Notes: a model not told the origin generated them from the letters alone. 49,415 nucleotides of DNA from an uncultured Flavobacteriales bacterium (GCA_937899835.1 CALCCE010000146.1:1-49415); one strand, 5' to 3'; counted from the first letter of the stretch, positions 30,531 through 38,611 are shown. A program made the numbers and translations.

Positions 30531-31412
30531 TCAAGCTACCGACCAACGCACCGATTGCACCCACTCGGCAATACTTTGCGGTTGTACTCCCAAGAGCTCA
30601 TTGACGGTAGCAAAGGGCTTCTGAATCAATTTTTCCCGGTTTTGCTCGAGGTACCGGTACAGGTTGGCAATCTCTCTGGCGGTTACCTCACCGAAAGCCG
30701 GACGCAATTGACCCTCGAAATCATCGGGTTGCAAACTAACGAAGTGTATGGTCTCACCCAGGTGCTGAGAAATTGCAGCGGCAATTTCTTCGCCCGACAA
30801 TAGGGTGCCACCGATGGGCAACTTTTGCCCGGCAAGAGAAGGTTTTTCAGGAGCAGCGGCCACAAACCGTGCTAAATCTTCGTGACTGATCCACGGAATT
30901 TTAGCGCCCGACTTTATGGGATACGGCAAGATTTTCTTCTCCAACACCAAAGGTATGGACCAAGGAGCCGCCAGGTTGTCCAGGTAAATGTCAGGCATCA
31001 AGGTCAACACGCTAAGTCCCGACTTCTCTAGCATGTCCTGAATTTCAATTTTCAAGTCCTGGCCCAACAGTCCGGTGGGGGAGTCGGGCACATCAGCGCT
31101 GGAATTGTAAATCACCAAAGGCACCCGTTGGTTTTTTGCAGCAGCGATAAAGTTTTGGGTGTATGACAGGGCCTTTTCCAAATCAAACAATACTGGGAAG
31201 GTATAAATGGCAACGGCAACGCCTTTCAGGGCCTCCTCAATGAGGGACGGAGCATTCAAACCTCCTTCAATAACTTCTACGGCTGCCGGGAGTGTAGGCT
31301 TGGCAGGATCGGAGGATAAGGTGCTTACCACATATCCGTTGGATATCATTTTTCGGGCAATGGCCGACCCTTGAAATCCGGAGGCGCCCAAAACAAAAGC
31401 TTTCTTTGACAT
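30531..31412 (-). CDS. NmrA-like NAD(P)-binding oxidoreductase
   Basis: A 293-residue atypical short-chain dehydrogenase. The N-terminal Rossmann motif VLGASGFQGSAIARKM is the GxxGxxG type seen in NmrA/HSCARG-like NAD(P) sensors and reductases; the usual catalytic Tyr-Lys pair is replaced (IYNSSAD after the fourth strand). The C-terminal part, with LQPDDFEGQL, would shape the substrate site. It is divergent from an HxlR regulator gene; such pairs respond to quinones or electrophiles. Overlapping divergent promoters and a palindrome fill the 120 bases between, so it is very likely under HxlR control. Confidence 0.85.
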   Translation of the reverse strand: MSKKAFVLGASGFQGSAIARKMISNGYVVSTLSSDPAKPTLPAAVEVIEGGLNAPSLIEEALKGVAVAIYTFPVLFDLEKALSYTQNFIAAAKNQRVPLVIYNSSADVPDSPTGLLGQDLKIEIQDMLEKSGLSVLTLMPDIYLDNLAAPWSIPLVLEKKILPYPIKSGAKIPWISHEDLARFVAAAPEKPSLAGQKLPIGGTLLSGEEIAAAISQHLGETIHFVSLQPDDFEGQLRPAFGEVTAREIANLYRYLEQNREKLIQKPFATVNELLGVQPQSIAEWVQSVRWSVA

Positions 31413-31431
31413 TGTGATTTATTTTAAACTT

Positions 31432-31464
31432 TTTGGTCAAAGCTATCTCTATACCCTACTTTTG
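31432..31464 (+). promoter_or_regulatory. Promoter of the HxlR gene
   Basis: TTTG (31432-31435), 21 bases, then TACTTTTG (31457-31464), an exact TAnnTTTG at normal spacing. The start site falls just before the palindromic operator candidate. Confidence 0.65.
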
Positions 31465-31468
31465 GCAA
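31438..31468 (-). promoter_or_regulatory. Promoter of the NmrA-like gene
   Basis: On the minus strand TTG (31466-31468), 20 bases, then TAGCTTTG (31438-31445), an exact TAnnTTTG. Transcription would start about 20 bases before the ATG at 31412. It overlaps the divergent HxlR promoter. Confidence 0.65.
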
Positions 31469-31469
31469 G

Positions 31470-31506
31470 TACCTACCTGAAAGTAAGGTGCTTACCTTTG
31501 GGTAAC
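31470..31506. promoter_or_regulatory. Palindromic operator candidate between divergent promoters
   Basis: TTACC, TTTG, GGTAA (31492-31505) is a perfect inverted repeat. A second one, GTAAG around three bases with CTTAC, overlaps it (31482-31494), and a GTACCTACC half lies to the left. HxlR proteins bind such GTAC/GTAAG-like repeats. The site lies between the HxlR start site and its ATG, which fits autorepression. Confidence 0.5.
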
Positions 31507-31532
31507 TATTGTTGATTATCAGGGCGATAAAA

Positions 31533-31877
31533 ATGAAAGAATTTGAAAAAAAGTTTTCCGAATGTCCCGTTGCCCATGCGCTGGACATCATCGGTGGTAA
31601 ATGGAGCATGTTGGTCATCAACGAAATTGGATCGGAGACCCGACGATTTGGCGAACTGAAAAGGTTGATTCCGGAAATCAGTGAAAAGATGCTGATCCAG
31701 GAGTTGAAACGTTTGGTCAGTTTGGGCATCTTAAACCGGAAGGCTTACCCGGAGATTCCGCCCAAAGTGGAGTACTCTTTGACCAAAAACGGCCAAAAGG
31801 TGTTGCCCATCATCGATCAGGTGAAAGTTTTCGGAATGCGTATGATGGAAGAGCGCGCTGGAAGCCGGCTGAATTAG
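31533..31877 (+). CDS. HxlR-family transcriptional regulator
   Basis: A 114-residue winged-helix protein. The conserved N-terminal Cys (Cys11 in FSECPVAHALDIIGGKWSML) is the residue used by redox-sensing members such as YodB and HypR. FGELKRLIPEISEKMLIQELKRL is the recognition region. The start at 31533 gives the standard length. It is divergent from the NmrA-like oxidoreductase and probably controls it and itself through the site at 31470-31506. Confidence 0.93.
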   Translation: MKEFEKKFSECPVAHALDIIGGKWSMLVINEIGSETRRFGELKRLIPEISEKMLIQELKRLVSLGILNRKAYPEIPPKVEYSLTKNGQKVLPIIDQVKVFGMRMMEERAGSRLN

Positions 31878-31927
31878 CAGATCCTCCGATTTTTTTAATC
31901 AAAACCTGATTAGCCAACCCCATTTTC

Positions 31928-32010
31928 TTTTTTGTCTCCCAAACCCTTACTTGGGGAGACAAAAAAATGGGAACGAAATTTTGTCTCCCCAAAAGGGTTG
32001 GGGGAGACAA
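31928..32010. repeat. Double-hairpin repeat element, copy A
   Basis: Two hairpins in tandem share the same arms. Hairpin 1: left arm 31928-31940 (TTTTTTGTCTCCC) and right arm 31954-31966, a perfect 13-bp stem. Hairpin 2: TTGTCTCCCC (31981-31990) and GGGGAGACAA (32001-32010), a perfect 10-bp stem with a 10-base loop. A second copy in the same orientation lies at 34041-34125. It sits 86 bases before a Crp/Fnr gene. An open frame passes through it but has no coding character. Confidence 0.75.
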
Positions 32011-32096
32011 GGTTGAATTCGGCTTCGCCAAGTGGCCAACCTTTGACTAATTTAATAGACATAAAACTTACCAAAGCCCATTACAGTCCTTCCACC

Positions 32097-32675
32097 ATGC
32101 CCCCAGCATCCGACCTACTGCAATTGCTCAATACTCTGGTAAAATTGGCCCCGGAAGAAGAGGCACTGATCGCCAACAGCTTCAAGCTCTACACTTTACC
32201 TAAGGGCGAATTTTTTTTGCGGGAGGGAACTGTCTGCCGCCACGTGGGCTTTTTGGCAACAGGACTGGTGCGCTACTTCGTTTTGAAAAATGAAGAAGAA
32301 TCGACCTTTGAGTTTACCAAGGAAGGCGATTTTATCGCGGACTATTCCAGCTTCAACCGCAAGGAAAAATCGAACCAAAACATTGAGGCCATTGAAGACT
32401 GCGAGTTGCTCATCATCGATCACGAGAAGCTGCACCACATTTTCAACCATACACCCAATGGCAATCACCTGGGTCGCTTGATCGTAGAACACCGCTTCCA
32501 TGTGATGGTGAACCAACTGCTGGCGGTCTACATGCAAACCAGCGAACAGCGCTATCAAAAGTTCTTGGCGGAATACCAGGATTTGACCCAACGCATTCCG
32601 CAATACCACATTGCTTCCTTCGTGGGTGTGAAGCCTCCTTCTCTGAGCCGCATTAGAAAAAGATTGGCGCGCTAA
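32097..32675 (+). CDS. Crp/Fnr-family transcriptional regulator
   Basis: A 192-residue regulator starting at the ATG at 32097 (MPPASDLLQLLN). The frame is open further upstream through the repeat element, but that part is not protein-like. The beta-roll domain carries LPKGEFFLREGTVCRHVGFLATG; the C-terminal helix-turn-helix is IPQYHIASFVGVKPPSLSRIRKRL. It is the Bacteroidota small Crp type with no evident nucleotide or Fe-S ligands. A fatty acid hydroxylase gene follows 82 bases downstream on the same strand and may be its target. Confidence 0.9.
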   Translation: MPPASDLLQLLNTLVKLAPEEEALIANSFKLYTLPKGEFFLREGTVCRHVGFLATGLVRYFVLKNEEESTFEFTKEGDFIADYSSFNRKEKSNQNIEAIEDCELLIIDHEKLHHIFNHTPNGNHLGRLIVEHRFHVMVNQLLAVYMQTSEQRYQKFLAEYQDLTQRIPQYHIASFVGVKPPSLSRIRKRLAR

Positions 32676-32757
32676 GTTCTTTCTTAACCTGGGTGAACGG
32701 TTCTTGGCAGGTCGCCACGCTACATTCGCTAGGATATTAAACTTAAAATCATAGCGC

Positions 32758-33486
32758 ATGTTAACGATCATATTTATCGTATTCGGCTTTTGTTTCTTGC
32801 TGGAAAGATTGATGCCCGGCTGGAAATTGCCTCAGGTGCCTACCTGGACCATCCGTGTTTTGGGGGTGAACTTCATCCAACTTGGTGTAGTCGTTCTGGC
32901 TGGCTACTCGTGGGAAAAATGGCTGGCCTCCGTTTCCGTTTTCAATCTCTCAGCACATACCAATGCTTACGTGGGGGGCATTGTCGCCTACATTCTGGCT
33001 ACTTTCATTTTCTACTGGTGGCACCGCTGGCGCCATACGGTTGATTTTTTGTGGACCCGATTTCATCAAATTCACCACAGCCCACAACGGTTGGAAGTCA
33101 TCACTTCCTTCTACAAGCACCCATTGGAAATGACCGCCAACTCCATCATCGGCAGCCTCTTGGTCTACACTTTCCTGGGGCTGGATGTGGAAGCCGGGGG
33201 CATCTATACGCTGTGCACCGCCCTGGGTGAATTCTTCTACCACACCAATGTAAAAACGCCTCAATGGGTCGGATACATTTTTCAACGGCCCGAGATGCAC
33301 CGCATCCATCACGAGTACGAAAAACACACCAACAACTATGGCGACATCGTGTGGTGGGACATGCTGTTCGGGACTTACGAAAACCCCAAAGAATTCAAAA
33401 CCTCCTGCGGCTTCGACAACGAAAAAGAGCAGCGCCTGCTGGACATGCTGCAGTTTAAGGATGTGCACAAAGAGGATACAGTTTGA
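32758..33486 (+). CDS. Sterol desaturase / fatty acid hydroxylase superfamily membrane protein
   Basis: A 242-residue protein with about four membrane helices and the eight-histidine di-iron signature: HRWRH near the second helix pair, HQIHH about 18 residues on, and HRIHHE in the C-terminal part. Members hydroxylate or desaturate lipids such as sterols, fatty acids or carotenoids using O2 at the membrane. The substrate cannot be assigned here. It lies behind a Crp/Fnr gene and before a 700-bp non-coding stretch. Confidence 0.9.
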   Translation: MLTIIFIVFGFCFLLERLMPGWKLPQVPTWTIRVLGVNFIQLGVVVLAGYSWEKWLASVSVFNLSAHTNAYVGGIVAYILATFIFYWWHRWRHTVDFLWTRFHQIHHSPQRLEVITSFYKHPLEMTANSIIGSLLVYTFLGLDVEAGGIYTLCTALGEFFYHTNVKTPQWVGYIFQRPEMHRIHHEYEKHTNNYGDIVWWDMLFGTYENPKEFKTSCGFDNEKEQRLLDMLQFKDVHKEDTV

Positions 33487-33529
33487 ATGAGGTGTTCCGA
33501 GTTGGGGGGTATTTCAAATTGAATCATAC

Positions 33530-33553
33530 ATATCCATATCCATATCCATATCC
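33530..33553 (+). repeat. ATATCC hexanucleotide repeat, four units
   Basis: Four perfect tandem copies of ATATCC. It lies 44 bases after the stop of the hydroxylase gene and outside any gene, so length changes would not shift a reading frame. Confidence 0.85.
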
Positions 33554-34040
33554 ACAGCTAACTCCAAACCAATTGGCTTCCAAAAGAAGCCACCCACCGG
33601 CCAAAGCGCGAAACCGGAACGCCCACCCGAGTGGCGAAACAAGATCCACCCGTCAAGGTCGGTAATACCGCAAGGAAATCCTTGAAGAAGCAGCTACACA
33701 AGTACCTAAAGCGCCAGTATCTTTTACCAACTAACCCGATAAGCAACTGATCTACAGAGCTTGGGTTTTCGAATCGAAGGGAAGATCACCAAGCAAGGGA
33801 AAGCCCAACAGGTTTCGCCACTAAGGCAATACCGCCAGCCAGCCAACCAGCGCAGGCCACGTGCCCCGTTTCGCGGTTAAGTCTTGATTTTTGCCTGACT
33901 TTTTTTCCAACGTGTCCGACCTCTGGCGGAGGAAAAGACAGACAGAAGTTAGGGGCTTGATGAACGCCTACCACGGTGCACCGGCCCGTTGGTAGCAGCA
34001 ACCACAATCAAGGTGTTTGGGCCGACAAACGACCGCCAAA

Positions 34041-34125
34041 TTTTATTTGTCTCCCAACCCCCACTATGGGGAGGCAAAAAAAATGAAGACAAATTTTGTC
34101 TCCCCAAAACCGACAGGGGATACAA
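34041..34125. repeat. Double-hairpin repeat element, copy B
   Basis: Same layout and orientation as the element at 31928-32010. Hairpin 1: TTTGTCTCCC (34046-34055) with GGGAGGCAAA (34069-34078), one G-T pair. Hairpin 2: TTGTCTCCCC (34096-34105) with GGGGATACAA (34116-34125), one mismatch. The distance between the first and second arm sets is 49 bases in both copies. It ends 63 bases before the miaE start. Confidence 0.75.
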
Positions 34126-34161
34126 GCCCCTCTTCGCTTCTCAAGATTGTTTCCATTTACT

Positions 34162-34169
34162 TAAATTTG
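34162..34169 (+). promoter_or_regulatory. Bacteroidota -7 element before miaE
   Basis: TAAATTTG matches TAnnTTTG exactly, 19 bases before the ATG at 34189. No good -33 box is present at the expected distance. Confidence 0.4.
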
Positions 34170-34188
34170 ATCCCAAACCTTATTGCTG

Positions 34189-34773
34189 ATGCTGCGCCTC
34201 AAATTGCCTACTGATCCCCGTTGGGTCAACATTGCGGAAGACAACCTGGAAGAAATTCTTACCGACCACGCCTTCTGTGAACAGAAAGCCGCTTCAGCGG
34301 CCGTCTCCTTCATTGTGACCTATCCGGAACACACCGATTTGGTAGAAGCCATGGCGGCCCTGGTGCGGGAAGAAATGGAACACTTTCAACGCGTACACGC
34401 CCACATTGTGAACCGCGGTTGGACCCTGGGCCGTGAGCGCAAAGACAACTATGTGAACGACTTACGGCAATTTTTTGCCGGAGGAGCCGACCGCAAACGT
34501 AACCTGATCAACCGCCTTTTATTGGCGGCCATGATTGAGGCCCGTAGCTGCGAACGCTTTCGGGTGTTGTCCATCAATATCAAAGACAAAGAACTCAAGG
34601 AGTTCTACCACGAGTTGATGGTGAGCGAAGCCACTCACTACACGATGTTCCTGAAATTCGCCCGGAAATACGGCAACAGTTTCATGGACGTGGATGCCTT
34701 GTGGCACGAGTTCCTGACCTACGAGGGAGAGGTCATTGCTCGCTATGGCAACAAAGAACACATTCACGGATAA
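34189..34773 (+). CDS. miaE: tRNA-(ms2io6A) hydroxylase MiaE
   Basis: A 194-residue ferritin-like di-iron enzyme. The paired helices show the metal motifs: EQKAAS in the first, REEMEHFQRVH (E..H) in the second, IEARSCERF in the third and SEATHYTMF (E..H) in the fourth. MiaE hydroxylates the isopentenyl side chain of ms2i6A37 in tRNAs reading UNN codons. The ATG at 34189 is used; an in-frame TTG two codons upstream is possible. It is convergent with a thioesterase gene, 15 bases apart. Confidence 0.93.
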   Translation: MLRLKLPTDPRWVNIAEDNLEEILTDHAFCEQKAASAAVSFIVTYPEHTDLVEAMAALVREEMEHFQRVHAHIVNRGWTLGRERKDNYVNDLRQFFAGGADRKRNLINRLLLAAMIEARSCERFRVLSINIKDKELKEFYHELMVSEATHYTMFLKFARKYGNSFMDVDALWHEFLTYEGEVIARYGNKEHIHG

Positions 34774-34788
34774 AGAAAAGGTCGGAGT

Positions 34789-35199
34789 TTAGGCTTCTTC
34801 CTGGTACTTTTCGAGCAGTTCCCGCCACTCGGGCAAGAGAGGAATGCTTTTTTGGGTCGCGTAATCGAAAGTGACCATCACCGTGGTGGCGGAAGCCAGC
34901 AACACCGGTGCATCGGGGTGTTCTTTGAAGATTTGGTAACTAAAATCAAAACTTTTAGCCCCCAATCGGCTTACCCACATTTCGGCAAACAACACATCGT
35001 TGAGCAATGCAGGCAGGCGAAAATCTATTTCTACCCGGGCCAAAATAAAAGCCTGTTTGCTCCAATCGAGGTGGGGCAATTGTTCCTTAATGAATTCGAG
35101 CCGGGCAATTTCGATGTAGCTCAGGTACACCGCATTGTTGACGTGCCCCAGCATGTCGGTATCCCGAAAGCGGGTTTGAATGGATTTGCGATAGCGCAT
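34789..35199 (-). CDS. Acyl-CoA thioesterase, 4HBT hot-dog fold
   Basis: A 136-residue protein with the 4-hydroxybenzoyl-CoA thioesterase signature: TRFRDTDMLGHVNNAVYLSYIE, where the Asp after the Arg and the HVNN turn are catalytic and CoA-binding. Residues LLEKYQEE at the end form the terminal helix. It hydrolyses small or medium acyl-CoA esters; the substrate is unknown. Its ATG overlaps the stop of the upstream 135-residue gene (TGATG), so it is the third gene of the capD operon. Confidence 0.9.
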   Translation of the reverse strand: MRYRKSIQTRFRDTDMLGHVNNAVYLSYIEIARLEFIKEQLPHLDWSKQAFILARVEIDFRLPALLNDVLFAEMWVSRLGAKSFDFSYQIFKEHPDAPVLLASATTVMVTFDYATQKSIPLLPEWRELLEKYQEEA

Positions 35200-35606
35200 C
35201 AGGCAATGGGGTTCATGCTCACGCTAAACACAATGATGGAGCTACGGTCGCGGTTGTAAAACAACTTTTCAAGCGCTCCGGTGATGTTTTTGGATCGAAA
35301 GTAGGAGGTGTGCAACTGGCCTTCGCCTTTCAGCGTCCACTGCACCGTGTAAGAGTTTTCCTTCTCATCTTCAGTGGTGAGGTAGCCCAGCATGGTGCGC
35401 AGGGCACTCAACTTGTCTTTGTCGGTTACCGAGTGCAGCAAAAAAGATTGCCGGTGCACCGGGTTGACCGTAATGAGGTCGAGGTGTACCTTGCCTTTCC
35501 TTTCCTCAAAATCAAAAACCAGTTTTTTGCCTTCCAGGTCCAGCCGGTCTTCAATCTGTTTTTGAAGCATGGCTATTTCTACGTGGATGTCGTTTTTCTT
35601 GCTCAT
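35199..35606 (-). CDS. Hypothetical protein in capD operon
   Basis: A 135-residue soluble protein with an N-terminal amphipathic helix (IHVEIAMLQKQIEDRLDL) and an alpha/beta body. I recognise no family. It overlaps both neighbours: the stop of capD by four bases (ATGA) and the start of the thioesterase (TGATG), so translation of the three is coupled. Confidence 0.7.
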   Translation of the reverse strand: MSKKNDIHVEIAMLQKQIEDRLDLEGKKLVFDFEERKGKVHLDLITVNPVHRQSFLLHSVTDKDKLSALRTMLGYLTTEDEKENSYTVQWTLKGEGQLHTSYFRSKNITGALEKLFYNRDRSSIIVFSVSMNPIA

Positions 35607-37483
35607 GAACCTTGGTCGAGTTTACTGTACTCGGAGTTTTTACTAATGTATTCTGGTACCATGGCCTTTAGGGCCCGCACCAGCGCTTCGTTGTTTTGAT
35701 CATCGTACAAAGCCGTAAGCCCTTCAATCTGTTCGGTCACGTCTTGCTGATCGTATTCGCGCACTTTGGCCACCATAATTTGGGGGTGGTGGGTAGGAAT
35801 GGTGTTTTCCTTGTCGGCCAACAATTCTTCGTAGAGCTTTTCGCCGGGGCGCAACCCGGTGAATTGGATTTGAATGTCTTTTCCCAATTCCAGGCCCGAC
35901 AGCTTGATCATTTTCTTGGCCAAATCGACAATGCGCACCGATTGGCCCATGTCAAAAATAAAGATTTCACCGCCCTTTCCCATGGTAGAGGCCTCTAACA
36001 CCAATTGGGTGGCTTCTGGAATGGTCATAAAAAAGCGGGTGATCTCCGGATGGGTTACCTTCACCGGACCGCCTTTCTCAATCTGCTTTTTAAAGACGGG
36101 AATGACCGAACCGTTGGAGCCCAATACATTGCCAAAGCGGGTGGTGATGAAGCGGGTTTTGCTGCGCTGGTTGGCCGATTGGGCATAAATTTCGGCTACT
36201 CTTTTAGAAGCTCCCATCACATTGGTAGGGTTCACCGCCTTATCGGTAGAAATCATAACAAAACGTTCTACCCCAAATTCACAAGCCAAATCTACCAGGT
36301 GGCGGGTGCCTTGCACGTTGGTGCGAATGGCCTCCGAAGGGTTGTCCTCCATTAGGGGCACGTGCTTGTATGCGGCCGCATGAAAAACCACATCAGGCTT
36401 AAAAGTTTCGAACACATTGCGCATGCGATTGGCATTGCGAATGTTGCCGATCACCACTTCACAGCAGTTGGGGCCAAAGGTTTCTTCCATTTCAATGTCC
36501 AACTCATAGAGTGGACTTTCACCTTGATCCAGCAAGAGCAGCTGCGATGGCCGATAGCTGGCTACCTGCCGGGAAATTTCGCTGCCGATAGATCCGGCGG
36601 CTCCCGTCACCAAAATGACTTTTCCGGCAAGGCTTTCCCCAATTTTCGCCACATCCAATTGAATGGGCGCCCGTCCGAGCAGTTCTTCAATCTTCACCGC
36701 CTTGATTTGGGCCACACTCAGTTCTCCGTTGATCCAGTTCATCACCGGCGGTACGTTGAGCACATCCACATTGTTGTCAAGGCACACGTCGATCAGTTCG
36801 CTTTTGCGTTGCTTACTGAGGTGCATGGGAGAGATGATGAGGTGTTTTACTCCAAGTCGTTCGATCAACGATTCGAGTTGTGCCGCCGGATAAATCGGCG
36901 TTCCCTCAATTTTTTTCCCTTGTTTTCGGGAACTGTCGTCCACAAAACCCACCACGTTGTATTGTGCGCTGCCATCGCGATCGAGGGTGCGCTTGGTGAT
37001 AACGCCAGATTCTCCTGCACCAAAAACCAAAATGTTGTCTTTGTTGCGCGAAGGGTTGGTTACTTCAAAATAAACCAGCTTAATGATCACCCGCAGGGTA
37101 AGCATAAAAAACAAAGCCGCTAAAAAGTCGATGATGACTACCGAAAACGGCACTACAAACCGACCGTCGATCAGGTAGAATTGCACCAGGTTGAGGGCTA
37201 CCAGAAAGAGGGTACCATAACCAATGACCGAAAAAATGCGCTGGGCGTCTTTGGTAGAGGTGTAGCGGATAATGCCCGCGTAGGTTTTGCCCAGGTAAAA
37301 ACTCACCGCACGAATGGCCACCACCACTGGAAAGGCGAGGGGAAATACCAACAGCTCTTTTTTGATGGCCACCGGATCGAAGTTGAAACGAACAATGTAA
37401 GCCAAAGCCAGTGAGGCAGTACAAACCCCAACATCGATCATGAAAATGATCCAGCTGGGAGTATTCTCTCGGTTAAAAATCAT
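35603..37483 (-). CDS. CapD/WbpM-type nucleotide-sugar 4,6-dehydratase, membrane-bound
   Basis: A 626-residue protein from the ATG at 37483 (an earlier in-frame start would include the promoter). Four membrane helices occupy about residues 9-135; a first Rossmann-like domain has FGAGESG (154-160); the catalytic extended SDR domain has TGAAGSIGSE (293-302), AAAYKHVPLMEDNP and FGNVLGSNGSVIP. WbpM/FlaA1-family enzymes convert UDP-GlcNAc to UDP-4-keto-6-deoxy sugars for surface polysaccharide. It is divergent from the epimerase/methyltransferase/glycosyltransferase operon. It heads an operon with a hypothetical gene and a thioesterase. Confidence 0.93.
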   Translation of the reverse strand: MIFNRENTPSWIIFMIDVGVCTASLALAYIVRFNFDPVAIKKELLVFPLAFPVVVAIRAVSFYLGKTYAGIIRYTSTKDAQRIFSVIGYGTLFLVALNLVQFYLIDGRFVVPFSVVIIDFLAALFFMLTLRVIIKLVYFEVTNPSRNKDNILVFGAGESGVITKRTLDRDGSAQYNVVGFVDDSSRKQGKKIEGTPIYPAAQLESLIERLGVKHLIISPMHLSKQRKSELIDVCLDNNVDVLNVPPVMNWINGELSVAQIKAVKIEELLGRAPIQLDVAKIGESLAGKVILVTGAAGSIGSEISRQVASYRPSQLLLLDQGESPLYELDIEMEETFGPNCCEVVIGNIRNANRMRNVFETFKPDVVFHAAAYKHVPLMEDNPSEAIRTNVQGTRHLVDLACEFGVERFVMISTDKAVNPTNVMGASKRVAEIYAQSANQRSKTRFITTRFGNVLGSNGSVIPVFKKQIEKGGPVKVTHPEITRFFMTIPEATQLVLEASTMGKGGEIFIFDMGQSVRIVDLAKKMIKLSGLELGKDIQIQFTGLRPGEKLYEELLADKENTIPTHHPQIMVAKVREYDQQDVTEQIEGLTALYDDQNNEALVRALKAMVPEYISKNSEYSKLDQGS

Positions 37484-37510
37484 AGTGGTCGTTAGCACCC
37501 TGGTCGGAGC

Positions 37511-37518
37511 CAAAGATA
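37511..37518 (-). promoter_or_regulatory. -7 promoter element of the capD operon
   Basis: Minus strand TATCTTTG, exact TAnnTTTG, 27 bases before the ATG at 37483. TTTA lies 18 bases upstream as a partial -33 box. This placement supports the 37483 start. Confidence 0.55.
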
Positions 37519-37589
37519 ATTCGTTTCCAATTACCGTAAAGACAGTAAAATCGAGTTGGAGTTCCCGAAAGGCATCTTTGGGGGAATAT

Positions 37590-37597
37590 TATATTTG
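37590..37597 (+). promoter_or_regulatory. -7 promoter element of the epimerase operon
   Basis: TATATTTG, exact TAnnTTTG, 18 bases before the ATG at 37616. The nearest TTTG (37577-37580) is only nine bases away, so no proper -33 box is identified. Confidence 0.5.
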
Positions 37598-37615
37598 CAG
37601 GCAAATAAACGCTGC

Positions 37616-38611
37616 ATGAAGACCTCATTAGTAACCGGAGGAGCCGGTTTTATTGGAGCCCACGTGAGCCGGGAGTTGCTAAAACTCGGCCATAAAGTGG
37701 TAGTATTGGACGATTTGAGCGGAGGTTTTGAAGACCACGTGCCCGAAGGAGCGGAGTTTGTAAAAGGCTCCATCACCAATGTGGAACTGGTCGATCGCTT
37801 GTTTGACCAACACGGATTCGATTACGTGTATCACCTCGCAGCCTACGCTGCTGAAGGATTGAGTCATTTCATCCGGCGGTTCAATTACCAAAACAACCTC
37901 ATTGGCAGCATCAACCTGATCAATGCCTCCATTCGACACAAGATCGACTGTTTTGTGTTCACTTCTTCCATTGCGGTTTACGGTGCCTTGGAGCCGCCCA
38001 TGCGCGAAGACATGGCCCCACAACCCGAAGATCCTTATGGAGTTGCCAAACTGGCGGTGGAGCAAGACTTAAAAGCGGCCCACGAAATGTTTGGCCTCGA
38101 CTATGTGGTCTTCCGGCCCCACAACGTATACGGTGAATTCCAAAACATTGGCGACCGCTACCGCAATGTGGTCGGCATTTTCATGAATCAATTGATGCAA
38201 AACAAGCCGCTCTCCGTTTTTGGTGATGGTTTGCAAACCCGTGCCTTCAGTTATATCGGAGACATGGCGCCTCATTTGGCCAATTGTGTCAATGTGGCCA
38301 AAGCCCGCAACCAGGTGTTCAACATCGGGGCCGACAAAGAATACACGGTGAAAGAGCTGGCGCAAACCACCATGGATGCCATGGGCATGACGGGTGAATT
38401 GCTCTACTTGCCCGCCCGCAACGAGGTGGTGCATGCATATGCGGACCACAGCAAGGCGCAACGCATTTTTGGAGCGGGCGCTGATACCACCCTAGCCGAA
38501 GGATTGAAAAGAATGGCCGATTGGGCGCGCAACGCGGGTTCCCGGCAAAGCAGTCGCTTTAGCAACATCGAGATCACAGAAAACTTACCGTCGTTCTGGC
38601 TCGAAGAATGA
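37616..38611 (+). CDS. NAD-dependent nucleotide-sugar epimerase/dehydratase
   Basis: A 331-residue extended SDR enzyme: TGGAGFIG (residues 7-14) binds NAD, Asp32/Asp33 end the second strand, Thr116-Ser-Ser and Tyr141-x3-Lys145 (PYGVAKLAVE) form the active site. The fold resembles UDP-glucose 4-epimerase relatives; the exact sugar cannot be told. The methyltransferase gene starts within its last codons (ATGA), and a glycosyltransferase follows in the same way, so it supplies a sugar to a surface-glycan pathway. Confidence 0.9.
   Translation: MKTSLVTGGAGFIGAHVSRELLKLGHKVVVLDDLSGGFEDHVPEGAEFVKGSITNVELVDRLFDQHGFDYVYHLAAYAAEGLSHFIRRFNYQNNLIGSINLINASIRHKIDCFVFTSSIAVYGALEPPMREDMAPQPEDPYGVAKLAVEQDLKAAHEMFGLDYVVFRPHNVYGEFQNIGDRYRNVVGIFMNQLMQNKPLSVFGDGLQTRAFSYIGDMAPHLANCVNVAKARNQVFNIGADKEYTVKELAQTTMDAMGMTGELLYLPARNEVVHAYADHSKAQRIFGAGADTTLAEGLKRMADWARNAGSRQSSRFSNIEITENLPSFWLEE

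Larger units (their letters stand above)
33487..34188. other. 700-bp non-coding stretch with assorted repeats
   Basis: No gene is recognised. The stretch holds an ATATCC hexamer repeat at 33530-33553, an 11-bp inverted repeat AGTGGCGAAAC / GTTTCGCCACT at 33630-33640 and 33812-33822, a near-direct repeat AATACCGC inside it, copy B of the double-hairpin element at 34041-34125, and a TAAATTTG -7 box at 34162-34169. Base use between 33560 and 34030 is more G+C-rich than typical intergenic DNA here, which could mean a decayed mobile or coding remnant. Confidence 0.5.

Noticed and set aside
31932..32096. N-terminal extension of 55 residues on the second Crp/Fnr protein
   Set aside because: The extension is translated from the double-hairpin repeat and lacks conservation; the ATG at 32097 gives the normal domain start.
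33483..33665. Open frame of 60 codons after the hydroxylase gene
   Set aside because: It is created by the ATATCC repeat (Tyr-Pro repeats) and shows no relation to known proteins.
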